Source: an uncultured Sulfurovum sp.
Lineage (GTDB): Bacteria; Campylobacterota; Campylobacteria; Campylobacterales; Sulfurovaceae
Direction: 5' to 3'
Length of the DNA: 64,000 nt
Assembly (NCBI GenBank): GCA_902727855.1
Contig: CACVAS010000107.1
Location: 261,655-325,654, forward strand
The notes beneath the pieces were generated by a model. It was not told where the DNA came from and did not search any database. It worked only from the letters and a program-made list of their open reading frames with translations. The translations under genes and the position numbers were made by a program. This document shows, in pieces, positions 8,761 to 18,925 of this stretch. Numbering within the stretch: the first letter of the stretch is position 1; each line of letters begins with the position of its first letter.

Positions 8761-11700
8761 TTACCTTCTTTCATTTTCTATAATTGATTGGATTTCATTA
8801 CTTGATTTTCTACTTGTAATGACATGAATTTCTTTAGTTAAAGGTATGATGTCATCTGTAAGAATACTGTTGTCGGTAAATAGTATATCATAAAGCCCTG
8901 ACTTCAGTGACGTTGAAAGTTTCTCTTTTCCTTCTATTGTATCGTAACTATAACCCAGGTTTTCAAGTGTTTTAATGAGTACTCTTTGTTCGAGTAAAAA
9001 AGTTTTAGCAATTAAGACTTTTTTGACTTTTTGAGGCTCTTCTCTCTTCCCAAAATCAAATGATATATCATCTAGATCTAGTGTGGTTTTTTCTGTTGTT
9101 GGGGCATCGTTATTGTCAAGCTCTACTAAGACATCTATTTTATCTGTATCTTCTTTGTTCAAAGACGTAGTATCAAAACTTCTATCATCATTAGATGAAG
9201 GGTCTGTATTGAGGATAGTATCAAAATCTATTAAATCATCTTTTGTATTGTCTTTATTTTCTAAAATGATACTCTTGTCAATATCTAAAGATCTTTTATC
9301 ATTTTCTTGATTGTCTTGTTTATTATCTACTGTTGATTGCTCTGGTTGGGTATTTAGTATGGAGTTGAAATCTATGATGTCATCTTTTTCATGATCTAAT
9401 GTTTTTTTGTCTTCTGTTTTGATGAGAATACTATTATCCATATCTAAAGTGACTTCTTCATCTGTCTTATCATCTTGTATAGAATTTTGAGTATTAATGA
9501 ATATTTCTTCTTGACTATCTAATACAGTAGAGTTAGTCATTAAATTATTATCAAAAGGCTCACTTTTGTCTTGAAAATGAAGCTTAGATTTAGAAGCTAA
9601 AAATTTATTAAGGACATAAAGAAGTTCATCTGTTTCAATAGGTTTTGCTATATACTCATCTAGTCCTTCATTTAAGAAACGTTCTCTGTCACCCTTTAAA
9701 GCATTTGCAGTCAGTGCAACAATAGGAACGTGCTTGAGATTTTCATCTTTTTCATAATTTAGAATTTCATGGGTTGCTTCAATACCATCCATGATTGGCA
9801 TTTGGATATCCATAAAAATTAAATCATAATCATCTGCTCTACGTTTTTCAAATGCCTCTAGCCCATTATTCGCGACATTTACTGTCACACCGTAGTTTTC
9901 AAGCACACGTTGAATGAGCTTTTGGTTAATAAGGTTGTCTTCTGTGACGAGTATTTTTACATCAAATTGTTTCTTATGTGATAAAATAGGTTCTTTTTTA
10001 GAGTCATGAATATTTTTTTCAAGAAGAATAGATTTTACTTTTGTTAATGTCAGTGGTTTGTAAATTACATTTTCTTGAGAAATATTCAATTTTTCAATTT
10101 TTGAACGACTCGTTACATTAGCAATAACAACAAGTTTCTCTTTGTCAATACTAGATATGGTATTGAGTACATTTTGTTTTGCTTTATCAATATCAATCCA
10201 ATAGTGTGCACATACATCTTGAGATAAAAGCTCATTCAAACTTCCAACAGACTCAAAATATTTAACCAATGGCCCAAAATATTTAAAATATTTGTCTATG
10301 TCTATATCTGATTTTGTGGGAATACTTTGTTCATACTTTCCTACAGTGATATGATTTAGTGCATGGTAATAGTCTGTTGACTCAGATGGCATCTCTTCTA
10401 GAGGTAGTGTAAATCTAAAAGTTGTTCCCTCATCTTTAATACTTTCTAGTGTCAGCTCTCCACCCATGAGTTCGACAAATTGGCTAGAGATGGTTAATCC
10501 TAGTCCAGTACCACCATATTTTCTTGTAACCGATATATCAGCTTGGGAGAAAGCTTCAAAGATACGTGATTGTTGCTCCTCCGTCATGCCTATTCCATTA
10601 TCTTGCACACTAAATGATATGAGAGGATTATTGTCATTATCTGTGGTTTTTTCAATAATACAATTTACCTCGCCTCCATAAGATGTAAATTTAATGGCAT
10701 TAGAAAGAAGATTAATAATGACTTCTTTAATTTTTGTAGGATCACCTTTAATTTTCGCTGCTATAGTTGGGTCAAGATAGTAGTTGAAATCAATATTTTT
10801 TTCAGCAGCAATAGCTGCATTCGATTCAATTGTACTGTCAAATTCTTCAGCAGTGTCAAAAATGATATTTTCTATTTCTACTTTGTTACTTTCAATTTTT
10901 GAAAGATCAAGAATATTATTGATAATATGGAGTAGGTTTTCAGAGCTCTTATCAATAATAGAGAGGAATTCATTTTGCTCTTCATCTAAGTTGGTACCTT
11001 TTAAAATTTCGGTAAACCCAACAATCCCATTAAGTGGTGTACGTATTTCATGTGACATATTTGCTAAAAAGAGCGATTTAGCCTCATTGGCTTGCAGTGC
11101 AATTTTTTTATCAGATTTTGCTGTTTCTACAAGTGATTCTAGAAAATGGTAGGCCTCTTTAGTTCCTTCATAGGTATCAAGTTCAATATTTTCAATATGT
11201 GCAATTTCTTCAGAGAAAGGATGTTGACTCTCTTGCATTTCTGCAATAGCTTTGTTAAGAATATTTTCTAATTCATGTATATTACCTGTAATATCTTTGG
11301 TTGTCGTATAGCCTAAAAATGCAAGAATAAAACTAAGTAACCAAATGGCTGATGCGATGAGAAGAAGTAAAATTTGTTTTTGTAAATAAACATCAGACTT
11401 TTCCCAAAGTGCATTGGAAACAATAAGTTCAGCTTTAGAAAGAAGTGATACTTTTTGTGTTTGTAGTGAAAACCAATCAATGGCTTCTTCTGAATAGTCA
11501 CCATTATCTACATCTGTTTGAATAGCAGATGACATTTCAGAAAGTCTTGAAAGTATATTTATATTTTCTGTTGTATTAAATACTGATTGTAACTTTTTTT
11601 GAAGTATGGTATCAGCAGAGTGTTTTGTATCAAATATGTTTGCCTTTACTTTAAAGGTGTTCCATAACCCAATATCATCAAAAGACATAGGTGTTTTTCT

Positions 11701-12321
11701 TGTGATGTAATAGGAAACAAAACCTCTCTCTAAACCTGTATACTCTTTGGCTATATAAATTTTTGATAGCATGGAAACAAGAGATGAAATCTCTGTATTT
11801 AATGCTAACTGGTTAATATGTAAAAGGTTTTTCAATATAGGGCTAGCAAGTATTTCTGTATAACCTTCAAAAAATATGTCTTTAAATTTTACATTTTTCT
11901 CATGGCTATTTTGACGAATGTTTTGTAGCTTATCAGTATGAGATAAAAAATGTTGATAGGCGTCTAAATTGACATAGGCTTTTTCATCAAATAGGTTTAA
12001 TATAAATGGGAAATAGATGGACTCATCAGTAATAAGCTCTTTCTTCATGATGTCAATAGATAAATTAGTACTGGCTATTTGTTTTTGCAGAGAGTCAGAG
12101 AATTCTTTTTGACGACTACCTAAATACATTGAGGTTAAGCCACGTTCTTTACCTATTTCTGTCAGTACTGAAGTATATTTAGCATTGTTTATCAGGGTGG
12201 TTTTTAGCGCATTTGCTTTTTCATAGTTTATATAAGATGTTACTAAGAAGTAACTTGCAAGCAAGATGAGTATAATAATAGGAACTAGCCCAATAAGTTT
12301 TAATCGATTACGTATAGTCAT
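8761..12321 (-). CDS. Hybrid sensor histidine kinase with NIT-type sensor and two receiver domains
   Basis: 1186 residues. TM helix at 9-28, then a periplasmic helical region with [12 protein letters not shown] as in nitrate/nitrite-sensing (NIT) domains, then a second TM at about 315-340. HisKA has [15 protein letters not shown] (His about 425). The HATPase_c domain has [16 protein letters not shown] and GGTGLGL. A full receiver with LIFMDIQMP (Asp about 839) and KPIE follows. Then comes a roughly 200-residue acidic, low-complexity linker with recurring [16 protein letters not shown] phrases. A second receiver-like domain ends the protein; it keeps FTD but has lost the usual acidic pair, so it is probably degenerate. 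It sits between the Hpt gene and the CheY-like gene and likely phosphorylates both. NIT ligand assignment is family-based only. Confidence 0.9.
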   Translation of the reverse strand: MTIRNRLKLIGLVPIIILILLASYFLVTSYINYEKANALKTTLINNAKYTSVLTEIGKERGLTSMYLGSRQKEFSDSLQKQIASTNLSIDIMKKELITDESIYFPFILNLFDEKAYVNLDAYQHFLSHTDKLQNIRQNSHEKNVKFKDIFFEGYTEILASPILKNLLHINQLALNTEISSLVSMLSKIYIAKEYTGLERGFVSYYITRKTPMSFDDIGLWNTFKVKANIFDTKHSADTILQKKLQSVFNTTENINILSRLSEMSSAIQTDVDNGDYSEEAIDWFSLQTQKVSLLSKAELIVSNALWEKSDVYLQKQILLLLIASAIWLLSFILAFLGYTTTKDITGNIHELENILNKAIAEMQESQHPFSEEIAHIENIELDTYEGTKEAYHFLESLVETAKSDKKIALQANEAKSLFLANMSHEIRTPLNGIVGFTEILKGTNLDEEQNEFLSIIDKSSENLLHIINNILDLSKIESNKVEIENIIFDTAEEFDSTIESNAAIAAEKNIDFNYYLDPTIAAKIKGDPTKIKEVIINLLSNAIKFTSYGGEVNCIIEKTTDNDNNPLISFSVQDNGIGMTEEQQSRIFEAFSQADISVTRKYGGTGLGLTISSQFVELMGGELTLESIKDEGTTFRFTLPLEEMPSESTDYYHALNHITVGKYEQSIPTKSDIDIDKYFKYFGPLVKYFESVGSLNELLSQDVCAHYWIDIDKAKQNVLNTISSIDKEKLVVIANVTSRSKIEKLNISQENVIYKPLTLTKVKSILLEKNIHDSKKEPILSHKKQFDVKILVTEDNLINQKLIQRVLENYGVTVNVANNGLEAFEKRRADDYDLIFMDIQMPIMDGIEATHEILNYEKDENLKHVPIVALTANALKGDRERFLNEGLDEYIAKPIETDELLYVLNKFLASKSKLHFQDKSEPFDNNLMTNSTVLDSQEEIFINTQNSIQDDKTDEEVTLDMDNSILIKTEDKKTLDHEKDDIIDFNSILNTQPEQSTVDNKQDNQENDKRSLDIDKSIILENKDNTKDDLIDFDTILNTDPSSNDDRSFDTTSLNKEDTDKIDVLVELDNNDAPTTEKTTLDLDDISFDFGKREEPQKVKKVLIAKTFLLEQRVLIKTLENLGYSYDTIEGKEKLSTSLKSGLYDILFTDNSILTDDIIPLTKEIHVITSRKSSNEIQSIIENERR

Positions 12322-12334
12322 AGTAGAACTCCCT

Positions 12335-13726
12335 TTATTTACTGTTGTTTATTTGTTGTTCAAATGCTAAAAATTGACCCCAGTATATGTAAATCAAATT
12401 TTCTAATTTAGTACTGTTTTCACAAAATTGTATATCATAGAGTGAATTAGAAAGTGGCTCTATACGTAAATTACTTGAGGCCCCTTTAAGTAAATGACCT
12501 ATTTTTTGTATGCTTTCCAAGTCACCATTCTCATAAGACTCGACCATTTTCTTTGTTTCTGTTCTTGCTTGCACAATAAAGTCTTTTACAAATTCTTCAA
12601 TGAGGTCAAGAGGTAGGCTCAAGTCATCTGCCGCATCTGACATATTAAACTCAAAAGGCATAGGCTTGACTTCATCTAGGTTAAGTGTGCCAAAACTTTT
12701 AGTTGTAGAAGTATCTAGGGTATTGTCATTTCTAGTTACTGGCTTGTTTTTAGTGGATACTTCTTCAATAGGTTTAGTGTCATATTGATTTGTCTCGGGC
12801 AGAGGATCATCAATCAGTAAGTCTATGTCAGGACTTAAATTTGTTTTTTGGGTCGTTTCTACAGAGTTTTTTCTGGGGTTTTCTCTAGGAGAGTCTTGCG
12901 TGTCTATATCATCAAGAAGTTGTAAATCGTCTATTTGAAAAGATACGGGTTTTACTATATCTTGAGGTTGTATATGTTCAGAGAGTTGTTTTTTTGTAGT
13001 TAGCATGGAAAGAGTATCATAAAACTTTTTTATGAGGTTCATCGCTGACTCTTTGTCAGTCGTATTAAGTTTTCCAATGATAGAGTTGACTACAGGAAGT
13101 TGTAAAACATCTGCAAGTTGCATAAGTGTCTGAGACGCAGTAGATTGCTTCTCTTGATTATTGGAATTTAAATCAGATTCTAATGAGATAGCAGTATCAA
13201 TATACTCACTTAGAAAATTATTGTAGTCACTATTGGAGATACCAATCTCTTCACTCACTTTATCAATATCTATATAAATAGGGGTATGTTTATCTGTTTC
13301 TAGTGTTGTCTCTTCAAACAGTTCCATAGGAGCTGAAGGCTCATTAAAAGATATATCTACACTTTCAGGTGATTCTATTTTATCAATGTTGTGCTTTGGT
13401 GTTTTAGGTATGGTGAGGTCGAAGAGTTCTAATTCTGTTTCAATAGTATCAGATGGAATGTCTCTATTTAAACTATCAATATTTGAAACATTGATAAGGG
13501 TTAAATCTCCTAATATACTTGAAAGAGGTGTTGATACACTTTTAAAGTTTAGCACGTCTTTACTTGTTTTAACGCTAAGCTCATTGTTATTATTGTTATC
13601 AAGTGTAATTGTCTCTAGTATCAATTGTCTATTAAGATTCTCGAGTGTATTGGCATGTATGGCTTGTAGAAATGAATTATCTGCTGCAATAATCTGCTTG
13701 GTATGATTGATGATAATATAATACAT
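12335..13726 (-). CDS. Hpt phosphotransfer protein with long acidic linker
   Basis: 463 residues. The C-terminal 100 residues form an Hpt domain with [12 protein letters not shown] (phospho-His about 410). The N-terminal part ([14 protein letters not shown]) has a PAS-like opening, and a middle segment (about 160-245) has the same helical pattern as the C-terminal Hpt but no histidine. The rest is acidic linker resembling that in the neighbouring hybrid kinase, so the two proteins probably share history or a docking mode. It is the first gene of the operon, 13 bp before the kinase, with RBS aaggag. Role: relay of phosphate between the kinase and the CheY-like regulator. Confidence 0.8.
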   Translation of the reverse strand: MYYIIINHTKQIIAADNSFLQAIHANTLENLNRQLILETITLDNNNNNELSVKTSKDVLNFKSVSTPLSSILGDLTLINVSNIDSLNRDIPSDTIETELELFDLTIPKTPKHNIDKIESPESVDISFNEPSAPMELFEETTLETDKHTPIYIDIDKVSEEIGISNSDYNNFLSEYIDTAISLESDLNSNNQEKQSTASQTLMQLADVLQLPVVNSIIGKLNTTDKESAMNLIKKFYDTLSMLTTKKQLSEHIQPQDIVKPVSFQIDDLQLLDDIDTQDSPRENPRKNSVETTQKTNLSPDIDLLIDDPLPETNQYDTKPIEEVSTKNKPVTRNDNTLDTSTTKSFGTLNLDEVKPMPFEFNMSDAADDLSLPLDLIEEFVKDFIVQARTETKKMVESYENGDLESIQKIGHLLKGASSNLRIEPLSNSLYDIQFCENSTKLENLIYIYWGQFLAFEQQINNSK

Positions 13727-13751
13727 GTTCGATAAGCTCCTTTTCTATCAA

Positions 13752-13786
13752 AGTAGTTTTGCAAAGTAGTTTTGTCAGTAGTTTTG
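13752..13786 (-). repeat. Three tandem AGTAGTTTTG boxes upstream of the phosphorelay operon
   Basis: agtagttttg occurs at 13752, 13765 and 13777 (spacing 13 and 12 bp), 26-60 bp upstream of the Hpt start codon. On the coding strand it reads CAAAACTACT. Close helical phasing suggests a multi-site regulator, but no known consensus matches. Confidence 0.5.
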
Positions 13787-13937
13787 TGAGTTATTTTATG
13801 TACCATAAAAATTTATTTCTTACTGAATATTAACGATGTAAATATAGGTGTTATGTAAACAGTACTTACTATTAAGACTTTATAATAATTAAACTAAAAA
13901 GAGCATGAAATTTTAGGTTTTTAGTAAAAAATATGAA

Positions 13938-15728
13938 TTATGTTATAGGGTTTTTTATAATAGATGCAACTTTTTGGTTACTGACTTTAGCAAGCTCTTC
14001 ATAGGAAGCATTTTCTATGGCATCAAATGTTCCAAAATATTGTATAAGTTTCGAGACGGTTGCTTTGCCTATACCTTTTTTATTGAGAAGAGAAACTTGT
14101 ATATCTTCTTTACGTTTTTTGTTTTGATGATAGGTAATAGCATAACGATGTGCCTCATCACGTTGTCGTTGTATCCAGTGGAGCCTTTTATCATTTGGCT
14201 TGAGCTCAAAGATGCCTTCTTTGGTATAGAGTATATCTTTCGCTGAACCTTTTGCACGATGTGCTTTGGCATCAAGTTTTTCTTTTGCTATAGCAATAAC
14301 TTCTAAGTTTACATAGGATTTGTTTAGTAATTCAATGGCAAGATTTAAATTTGCTTGGCCTCCATCAAGTATCCATAAATCTGGAGCAGGATCATTGTTA
14401 AACTTTTCAATTCTTCGTGAAAGTAACTCTTTCATTTGTCCATATTCATCTTGAGCATGAAGCTCATAACGTCGATAGCTAGATTTATCCCATATACCTT
14501 CAGACCATACAACCATCCCTCCAACAGTAGCAGCCCCCATCATGTGTGAATTATCAAATGTTTCAATTCTGTACGGAACACTACTTAGGTTAAATAGCTC
14601 AGCAATGCGTTGTTCTATAATATTTTTGTTTTGTTCTTTTCTCAAGAGTTCCTTACAGTTTTGAATTGCAAGCTCAACAAGCCTTGCTTTTGTACCTTTT
14701 TGTGGTGTAAGTATTTCTATTTTTCGCTCAAAACGTGTACTTAACGTAGAGGCTACTTGTAAACTATCTTCAAATGGGTGAGCGACTAAAATAGTTTTTG
14801 TAATACTGGGTGTATCAATAGCATAAAATTCTAAAATAGCTTGTTTATAGGCTTCATTTTCATCATAAATATGTGTATGTCTAAAATAGTTGTAGGAAGA
14901 TGAAATGATTTTTCCTTCTCGCATAAACATTTTTACCATCACACCTCTCTCATCTCCATTTTCTATGGCAAATATATCTAAATTTAGACTCTTGGCTAAA
15001 TCAATATTTGAATGTATACTTAAAGAGGAGATGGTCTCTATAGAATCACGTACTGCTGCGGCTTCTTCATAACGTTCTTGCACGGCTAAATTAAGCATTT
15101 TTTCTTCTAAAACTTCAATCAAGTGTTTACGTTTTACTATAGATGCTTTGGCATCATTGACAATTGTGCTATATTGTTTGGGAGTTACTTTTTGTTCACA
15201 TGGTGCTAGGCATTTCTTAATTTGAAAAAAAAGACAAGCTTTTCCTTCACGTAGACAGGATTTCTTTTGTACTAATGGGTAGACTTCATAGAGTGCATTA
15301 AGTAAAGAACGGCCCCCCGTAGGAAAGGGACCATAATAAGTAATATTTTTTCCCTTAATGACTTTTCGTGTGATTTCAAAACGAGGAAAATCAACAGACT
15401 CATCTATATAAATATACGGATACGTTTTATCATCACGTAGTAAAATATTGTATTTTGGTTTGAGTTGTTTAATCAGTGAATTTTCTAAGATAAGTGCATC
15501 TTCTTCACTCTTTACAACAATATATTCTAGGGTATGTGCCTCATGTAACATTTTTAGAATACGTGTATTTTGTGATGGGTTAGGTCGAAAGTTTGGACTA
15601 AAACGCCAGTAGGACTTTACTCTATTACTTAAGTTTTTTGCTTTTCCAACATAAAGGAGTTTCCCTTTAGCGTCGAAGTACTGGTATACACCAGCAACTA
15701 AAGGAAGATTTTTTATGGTTGATTGCAT
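13938..15728 (-). CDS. uvrC: Excinuclease ABC subunit C
   Basis: 596 residues. N-terminal GIY-YIG nuclease domain (AGVYQYFD, LLYVGKAKNL), a cysteine cluster (CLREGKACLFFQIKKCLAPC) and UVR motif (YEEAAAVRD) around 200-225, an RNase-H-like C-terminal nuclease (ETFDNSHMMGAATVGGMVV, WILDGGQANL), and an ending HhH domain (LLNKKGIGKATVSKLIQYF). UvrC makes both incisions in nucleotide excision repair. Its start overlaps the 3' end of the DciA-like gene by 16 nt, so the two are probably co-transcribed. Confidence 0.97.
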   Translation of the reverse strand: MQSTIKNLPLVAGVYQYFDAKGKLLYVGKAKNLSNRVKSYWRFSPNFRPNPSQNTRILKMLHEAHTLEYIVVKSEEDALILENSLIKQLKPKYNILLRDDKTYPYIYIDESVDFPRFEITRKVIKGKNITYYGPFPTGGRSLLNALYEVYPLVQKKSCLREGKACLFFQIKKCLAPCEQKVTPKQYSTIVNDAKASIVKRKHLIEVLEEKMLNLAVQERYEEAAAVRDSIETISSLSIHSNIDLAKSLNLDIFAIENGDERGVMVKMFMREGKIISSSYNYFRHTHIYDENEAYKQAILEFYAIDTPSITKTILVAHPFEDSLQVASTLSTRFERKIEILTPQKGTKARLVELAIQNCKELLRKEQNKNIIEQRIAELFNLSSVPYRIETFDNSHMMGAATVGGMVVWSEGIWDKSSYRRYELHAQDEYGQMKELLSRRIEKFNNDPAPDLWILDGGQANLNLAIELLNKSYVNLEVIAIAKEKLDAKAHRAKGSAKDILYTKEGIFELKPNDKRLHWIQRQRDEAHRYAITYHQNKKRKEDIQVSLLNKKGIGKATVSKLIQYFGTFDAIENASYEELAKVSNQKVASIIKNPIT

Positions 15729-16162
15729 GATATAAGTTCTTTTATTCTGTCAAATTTTTTTGTAAGTTCATCATCATTTGAATGTATAGTAAATTTGGTT
15801 GTTGCAAGTTCTTCATAGTATGGTACAGTATCTACTTTAGCTGTTTCTTTTTCTACGGGGTGGTACTTACTATGAAAAATGACCACCTTGTCAGCTTTTA
15901 ATGTTTGACAACTTTGGTCATGGGTTTGGAGTTGTGTTAATAGACTTTTTAATAAATCTCTATTATAATTGAGTTCCATTTTAAAACCTGGGTGTGCGAC
16001 TGCAATAAAGAGTGTTTCATTTTTAATATAAACAAATGCAATCGCTTTTTGATATTTTGTGCCTAAAAGTGAAATATATTTTTTGTAACATGCCTGTTGT
16101 TTTAAAAATTTAAATTGAGGTTGGTTAGTAAGATGAGACAAAATCAGAGACACTTTTTTCAT
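15713..16162 (-). CDS. DciA-like (DUF721) small protein
   Basis: 149 residues. The middle (ETLFIAVAHPGFKMELNYNRDLLKSLL) matches the pattern of DUF721/DciA proteins, in which a short beta strand is followed by a helix ending in LLKxL. DciA loads or assists the replicative helicase DnaB in bacteria without DnaC. The assignment is by pattern, and the C-terminal 60 residues are not recognised. No Shine-Dalgarno precedes the ATG. Instead TATAAT (16174-16169) ends 6 nt before it, suggesting a leaderless message. The first 30 bp overlap head to head with the lipoprotein gene on the other strand. Confidence 0.55.
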   Translation of the reverse strand: MKKVSLILSHLTNQPQFKFLKQQACYKKYISLLGTKYQKAIAFVYIKNETLFIAVAHPGFKMELNYNRDLLKSLLTQLQTHDQSCQTLKADKVVIFHSKYHPVEKETAKVDTVPYYEELATTKFTIHSNDDELTKKFDRIKELISCNQP

Positions 16163-16375
16163 AAGACAATTATAGCATCACTTTGCTGTATCGTTCTGGC
16201 AAGTTGTGGATATAAAACAAATCCTGAGTATATACCTACAGAAGAAGAAATAGCAGAAGCAAAAAAGAAAAAAGCGCTAAGAATAGCAAATCAAAATGTA
16301 GAACAAAAAGCGTCCCAAAAAACTTCTAAAGAAGATACTAGCGGTATGAAACAATGGACTAAATCTTCTAAATAG
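16133..16375 (+). CDS. Small lipoprotein, LptM-like
   Basis: 80 residues from the ATG at 16133 (a TTG at 16115 would add six). Signal peptide with lipobox LASC-GYK, then a charged, probably disordered tail rich in Lys and Glu. The CGYKxxPxYIP phrase resembles LptM/YifL-type lipoproteins (CGxKGPLYFP), which help LptD mature. This is a short-motif resemblance only. RBS-like ttgagg is at 16115-16120. It lies 30 bp upstream of nadB on the same strand. Confidence 0.6.
   Translation: MRQNQRHFFHKTIIASLCCIVLASCGYKTNPEYIPTEEEIAEAKKKKALRIANQNVEQKASQKTSKEDTSGMKQWTKSSK
16169..16174 (-). promoter_or_regulatory. -10 box placing transcription start at the ATG (leaderless)
   Basis: Minus-strand TATAAT followed by 6 nt (tgtctt) and the ATG of the DciA-like gene. 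Transcription would start at or next to the A of the ATG, leaving no room for an RBS. Confidence 0.5.
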
Positions 16376-16405
16376 TGAGAAAAAAGTGATTGATAAGGAA
16401 ACAGT

Positions 16406-17875
16406 TTGCAAGAAAATAATTTTCTAGAAAATAAATATGATGTACTTATCATAGGTGCAGGACTTGCTGGACTTTATGCCGCAATGAATATACCTAAAGA
16501 AAAAAATGTTTTGGTCGTGTGTAAAGATATCCCTTGGGAGTGTAACACATTTTATGCACAAGGTGGGATGGTCACAGCGTTAAATGAAGCAGATATTCCC
16601 TCTCATGTTGAAGATACTATGGCAGCTGGTTCTTACCACAATAAAAAAGAAGCTGTAGAAATACTTTCTCAAACATCTTTAGAAACAACTAAAGACATTA
16701 TTGATAGAGGTATGGAGTTTGATACTGATGAAGATGGAAATATACTGTATACTAAAGAAGCTGCCCATTCCATAGAACGTATTATACATGCAGGTGGAGA
16801 TGCAACAGGCCGTTATATGCATTATTTTATGATGGTGCAAAATAAACATATGTTGCAAAAAAATACCTTGGTCTATGATTTACTTATAGACCAAGGAAGA
16901 TGTTATGGTGTCAAAGCTACTGTCAATTATGAACCCACAACGATTTATGCAGATGATGTCATTATAGCATCAGGTGGTATAGGATCACTCTATGAGTATA
17001 ATACCAATTCACGGACAGTCTCAGCAGATATACATGGAATTTGTGTCGAAAAAGGTATTGCATTAGCAGATATGGAATTTATGCAGTTTCACCCTACCGT
17101 TTTTGTAGATACCCCTTATGCTAGAAAATTGCTACTTACAGAAGCACTCCGAGGTGAAGGTGCACATGTAGTAGATGAAGATGGCAGACGTTTTCTATTT
17201 GATTATGATGCGCGTGGTGAATTGGCATCTCGTGACATAGTCTCACGAGGTATATTTGACTATAGACGTAAAACGGGTAAGCAGGCATATTTGGATTTTT
17301 CGATGTTTGAGGCAGAGTGGTTTGAACATCGTTTTCCTAATATTACCCGTACATTTGGTACTCTTGGATATCATTTTCCAAAAGACAGGGCACCTATTTC
17401 CCCAGCATTTCACTATGCAAATGGAGGCATAGAGTGTGATACCAATGGGGCAATTTCTGGAATGAAAGGACTTTATGTCATTGGTGAAGCTGCATGTACA
17501 GGTGTACATGGTGCGAACCGATTAGCATCGAACTCACTACTAGAAGGTGTTGTATTTGCGAAACGTGTGGTGACACACTTGCTGGCTAAAGAGACAGAAG
17601 AGATTGAAATACCTACTTTTGAGAAAGATTACGGAAATATCCTTCATAAAGAAAATGATGAAATATATAAACAAAAACTACGTCAGGTGATGTGGGATGA
17701 TATAGGGATTATAAGAACGACTCAAGGACTACTTGAAGCAAAAAATCTTATCTATGATATGAAAAATCATGACATAGGCAGATTGTTACAACTACGTCTC
17801 AATACTGCTTCAGCTATTGTTGATGCAGCATTATCAAGGACAGAGTCTTTGGGTTCGCACTATATTGAGTCATGA
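16406..17875 (+). CDS. nadB: L-aspartate oxidase
   Basis: 489 residues from a TTG start (RBS taagga 7 bp upstream; no upstream ATG fits). FAD-binding GAGLAGLYAA near residue 15, flavin/substrate region TFYAQGGM, HSIERIIHAGGDATGR, the active-site stretch EALRGEGAHVVDEDGRRF, and the C-terminal flavin motif CTGVHGANRLASNSLLEG. NadB oxidises L-aspartate to iminoaspartate, the first step of de novo NAD synthesis. The related fumarate/succinate dehydrogenase flavoproteins are longer (about 570+ residues) and come with iron-sulfur subunit genes, absent here. Confidence 0.93.
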   Translation: MQENNFLENKYDVLIIGAGLAGLYAAMNIPKEKNVLVVCKDIPWECNTFYAQGGMVTALNEADIPSHVEDTMAAGSYHNKKEAVEILSQTSLETTKDIIDRGMEFDTDEDGNILYTKEAAHSIERIIHAGGDATGRYMHYFMMVQNKHMLQKNTLVYDLLIDQGRCYGVKATVNYEPTTIYADDVIIASGGIGSLYEYNTNSRTVSADIHGICVEKGIALADMEFMQFHPTVFVDTPYARKLLLTEALRGEGAHVVDEDGRRFLFDYDARGELASRDIVSRGIFDYRRKTGKQAYLDFSMFEAEWFEHRFPNITRTFGTLGYHFPKDRAPISPAFHYANGGIECDTNGAISGMKGLYVIGEAACTGVHGANRLASNSLLEGVVFAKRVVTHLLAKETEEIEIPTFEKDYGNILHKENDEIYKQKLRQVMWDDIGIIRTTQGLLEAKNLIYDMKNHDIGRLLQLRLNTASAIVDAALSRTESLGSHYIES

Positions 17876-18089
17876 CCGTATGAGTTCATACATAACTTTA
17901 ATCTACAAAACTATCCGATACTCTGGGGCGATACTAAATCGTCTCATTAAAAATAATTTAGGGGCTAGACTAGTTTAGCTCGATAATTTATTCAGAATTA
18001 TATCTCAGCGATAAATTTTAAATAAGGTTTCATAATCTATAATTTTAGGTTCTTGATTAACTTTTAGCTTACGGATTTAACAATAAAAA

Positions 18090-18125
18090 GTACTCTTCAA
18101 GTAAATTTTAATATCTTAAGAGTAC
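18090..18125 (+). promoter_or_regulatory. Inverted repeat upstream of the mrp operon
   Basis: Perfect 8-bp arms gtactctt and aagagtac separated by 20 nt, about 50 bp upstream of the -10 box. Either a regulator site or a weak hairpin. Confidence 0.35.
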
Positions 18126-18175
18126 ATTCCTTTCATATGGACTAAACCACCAAACTATTTTCAAGACATTTAAGC

Positions 18176-18181
18176 TATAAT
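18176..18181 (+). promoter_or_regulatory. -10 box of the mrp operon (leaderless start)
   Basis: TATAAT ends 7 nt before the mrpE ATG, and no Shine-Dalgarno lies between. Predicted leaderless mRNA for the first gene. Confidence 0.5.
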
Positions 18182-18188
18182 TACAACC

Positions 18189-18662
18189 ATGAATTATTTA
18201 ATTTTTACCTTCATACTTTGCTTATATTGGTTTTTGTTATCTGGACATACTAGTATACTGTTGCTATCGCTTGGTTTAGCATCGGTTATTTTAGTTATTT
18301 GGCTTGTACGTCGCATGGATAGCAACGATAACGCACCATTTCGCATGTTATTTAACATCGAACTTTTTTCTTATCTGGGCTGGCTAATTTGGCAAGTCAT
18401 TATTACAAATATCGATGTTGCACGTCGTATTTGGAATCCATCTCTTCCTATTGAGCCTGCTTGTCGTAAGATTAAAGTGAGTATCACTGATCCCTTAATC
18501 AAAACGATTTATGCTAACTCCATCACGTTGACACCAGGTACTGTAACGACTGAAGTGGGTGAGGATTATTTTATCGTTCATGCACTAAACGCTGAGAGTT
18601 TGGATGAACTAGAAGAGGGTGAAATGGAAAAACGTCTTAAGCGATTGGAGAAGAGTGAATGA
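18189..18662 (+). CDS. mrpE: Mrp antiporter subunit E
   Basis: 157 residues, typical for MrpE/MnhE. Two or three N-terminal membrane helices (to about residue 80), then a cytoplasmic domain with the family phrases NPSLPIEPACRKIKV, YANSITLTPGTVTTEV and FIVHAL. It is part of the Mrp Na+(K+)/H+ antiporter in the inner membrane. First gene of a nine-gene operon, overlapping mrpF by 4 nt (ATGA). Confidence 0.93.
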   Translation: MNYLIFTFILCLYWFLLSGHTSILLLSLGLASVILVIWLVRRMDSNDNAPFRMLFNIELFSYLGWLIWQVIITNIDVARRIWNPSLPIEPACRKIKVSITDPLIKTIYANSITLTPGTVTTEVGEDYFIVHALNAESLDELEEGEMEKRLKRLEKSE

Positions 18663-18925
18663 TTGCTGCTGCAGTAGTTGCCTTATTGATTACATTGGCT
18701 TTAACGCTGATACGTGCCTTTATGGGACCAAGTATTTACGACCGTATACTCGCTGTCAACTCTTTTGGGACAAAGACAGTATTATTGATTGTAGTTGGCG
18801 GACATGCACTTGGTTGGTTTAGTTATATTGATATAGCATTAATGTATGCTTTAGTCAACTTCGTTGGAACTTTGGCAGTTATGCGTTTTTTTGAACAATA
18901 CAATCCACGTGGTGAAGAGTTATGA
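18659..18925 (+). CDS. mrpF: Mrp antiporter subunit F
   Basis: 88 residues, three membrane helices. The family signature is present (ALTLIRAFMGPSIYDRILAVNSFGTKTV, given here as ALTLIRAFMGPS then YDRILAVN). Overlaps both neighbours by 4 nt, so translation is coupled. Confidence 0.93.
   Translation: MIAAAVVALLITLALTLIRAFMGPSIYDRILAVNSFGTKTVLLIVVGGHALGWFSYIDIALMYALVNFVGTLAVMRFFEQYNPRGEEL

Larger units (their letters stand above)
17876..18188 (+). other. Intergenic region with inverted repeats, no gene seen
   Basis: 313 bp with no credible ORF. It holds a near-palindrome gctagactagtttagc (17964-17979), which could end the nadB transcript, and an 8-bp inverted repeat gtactctt/aagagtac (18090-18125) with an AT-rich 20-nt loop upstream of the mrp promoter, a candidate operator. 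Confidence 0.5.

Noticed and set aside
13621..13806. 61-codon minus-strand frame across the triple repeat
   Set aside because: It runs out of frame into the Hpt gene, and its product is only the translated repeat; no RBS.
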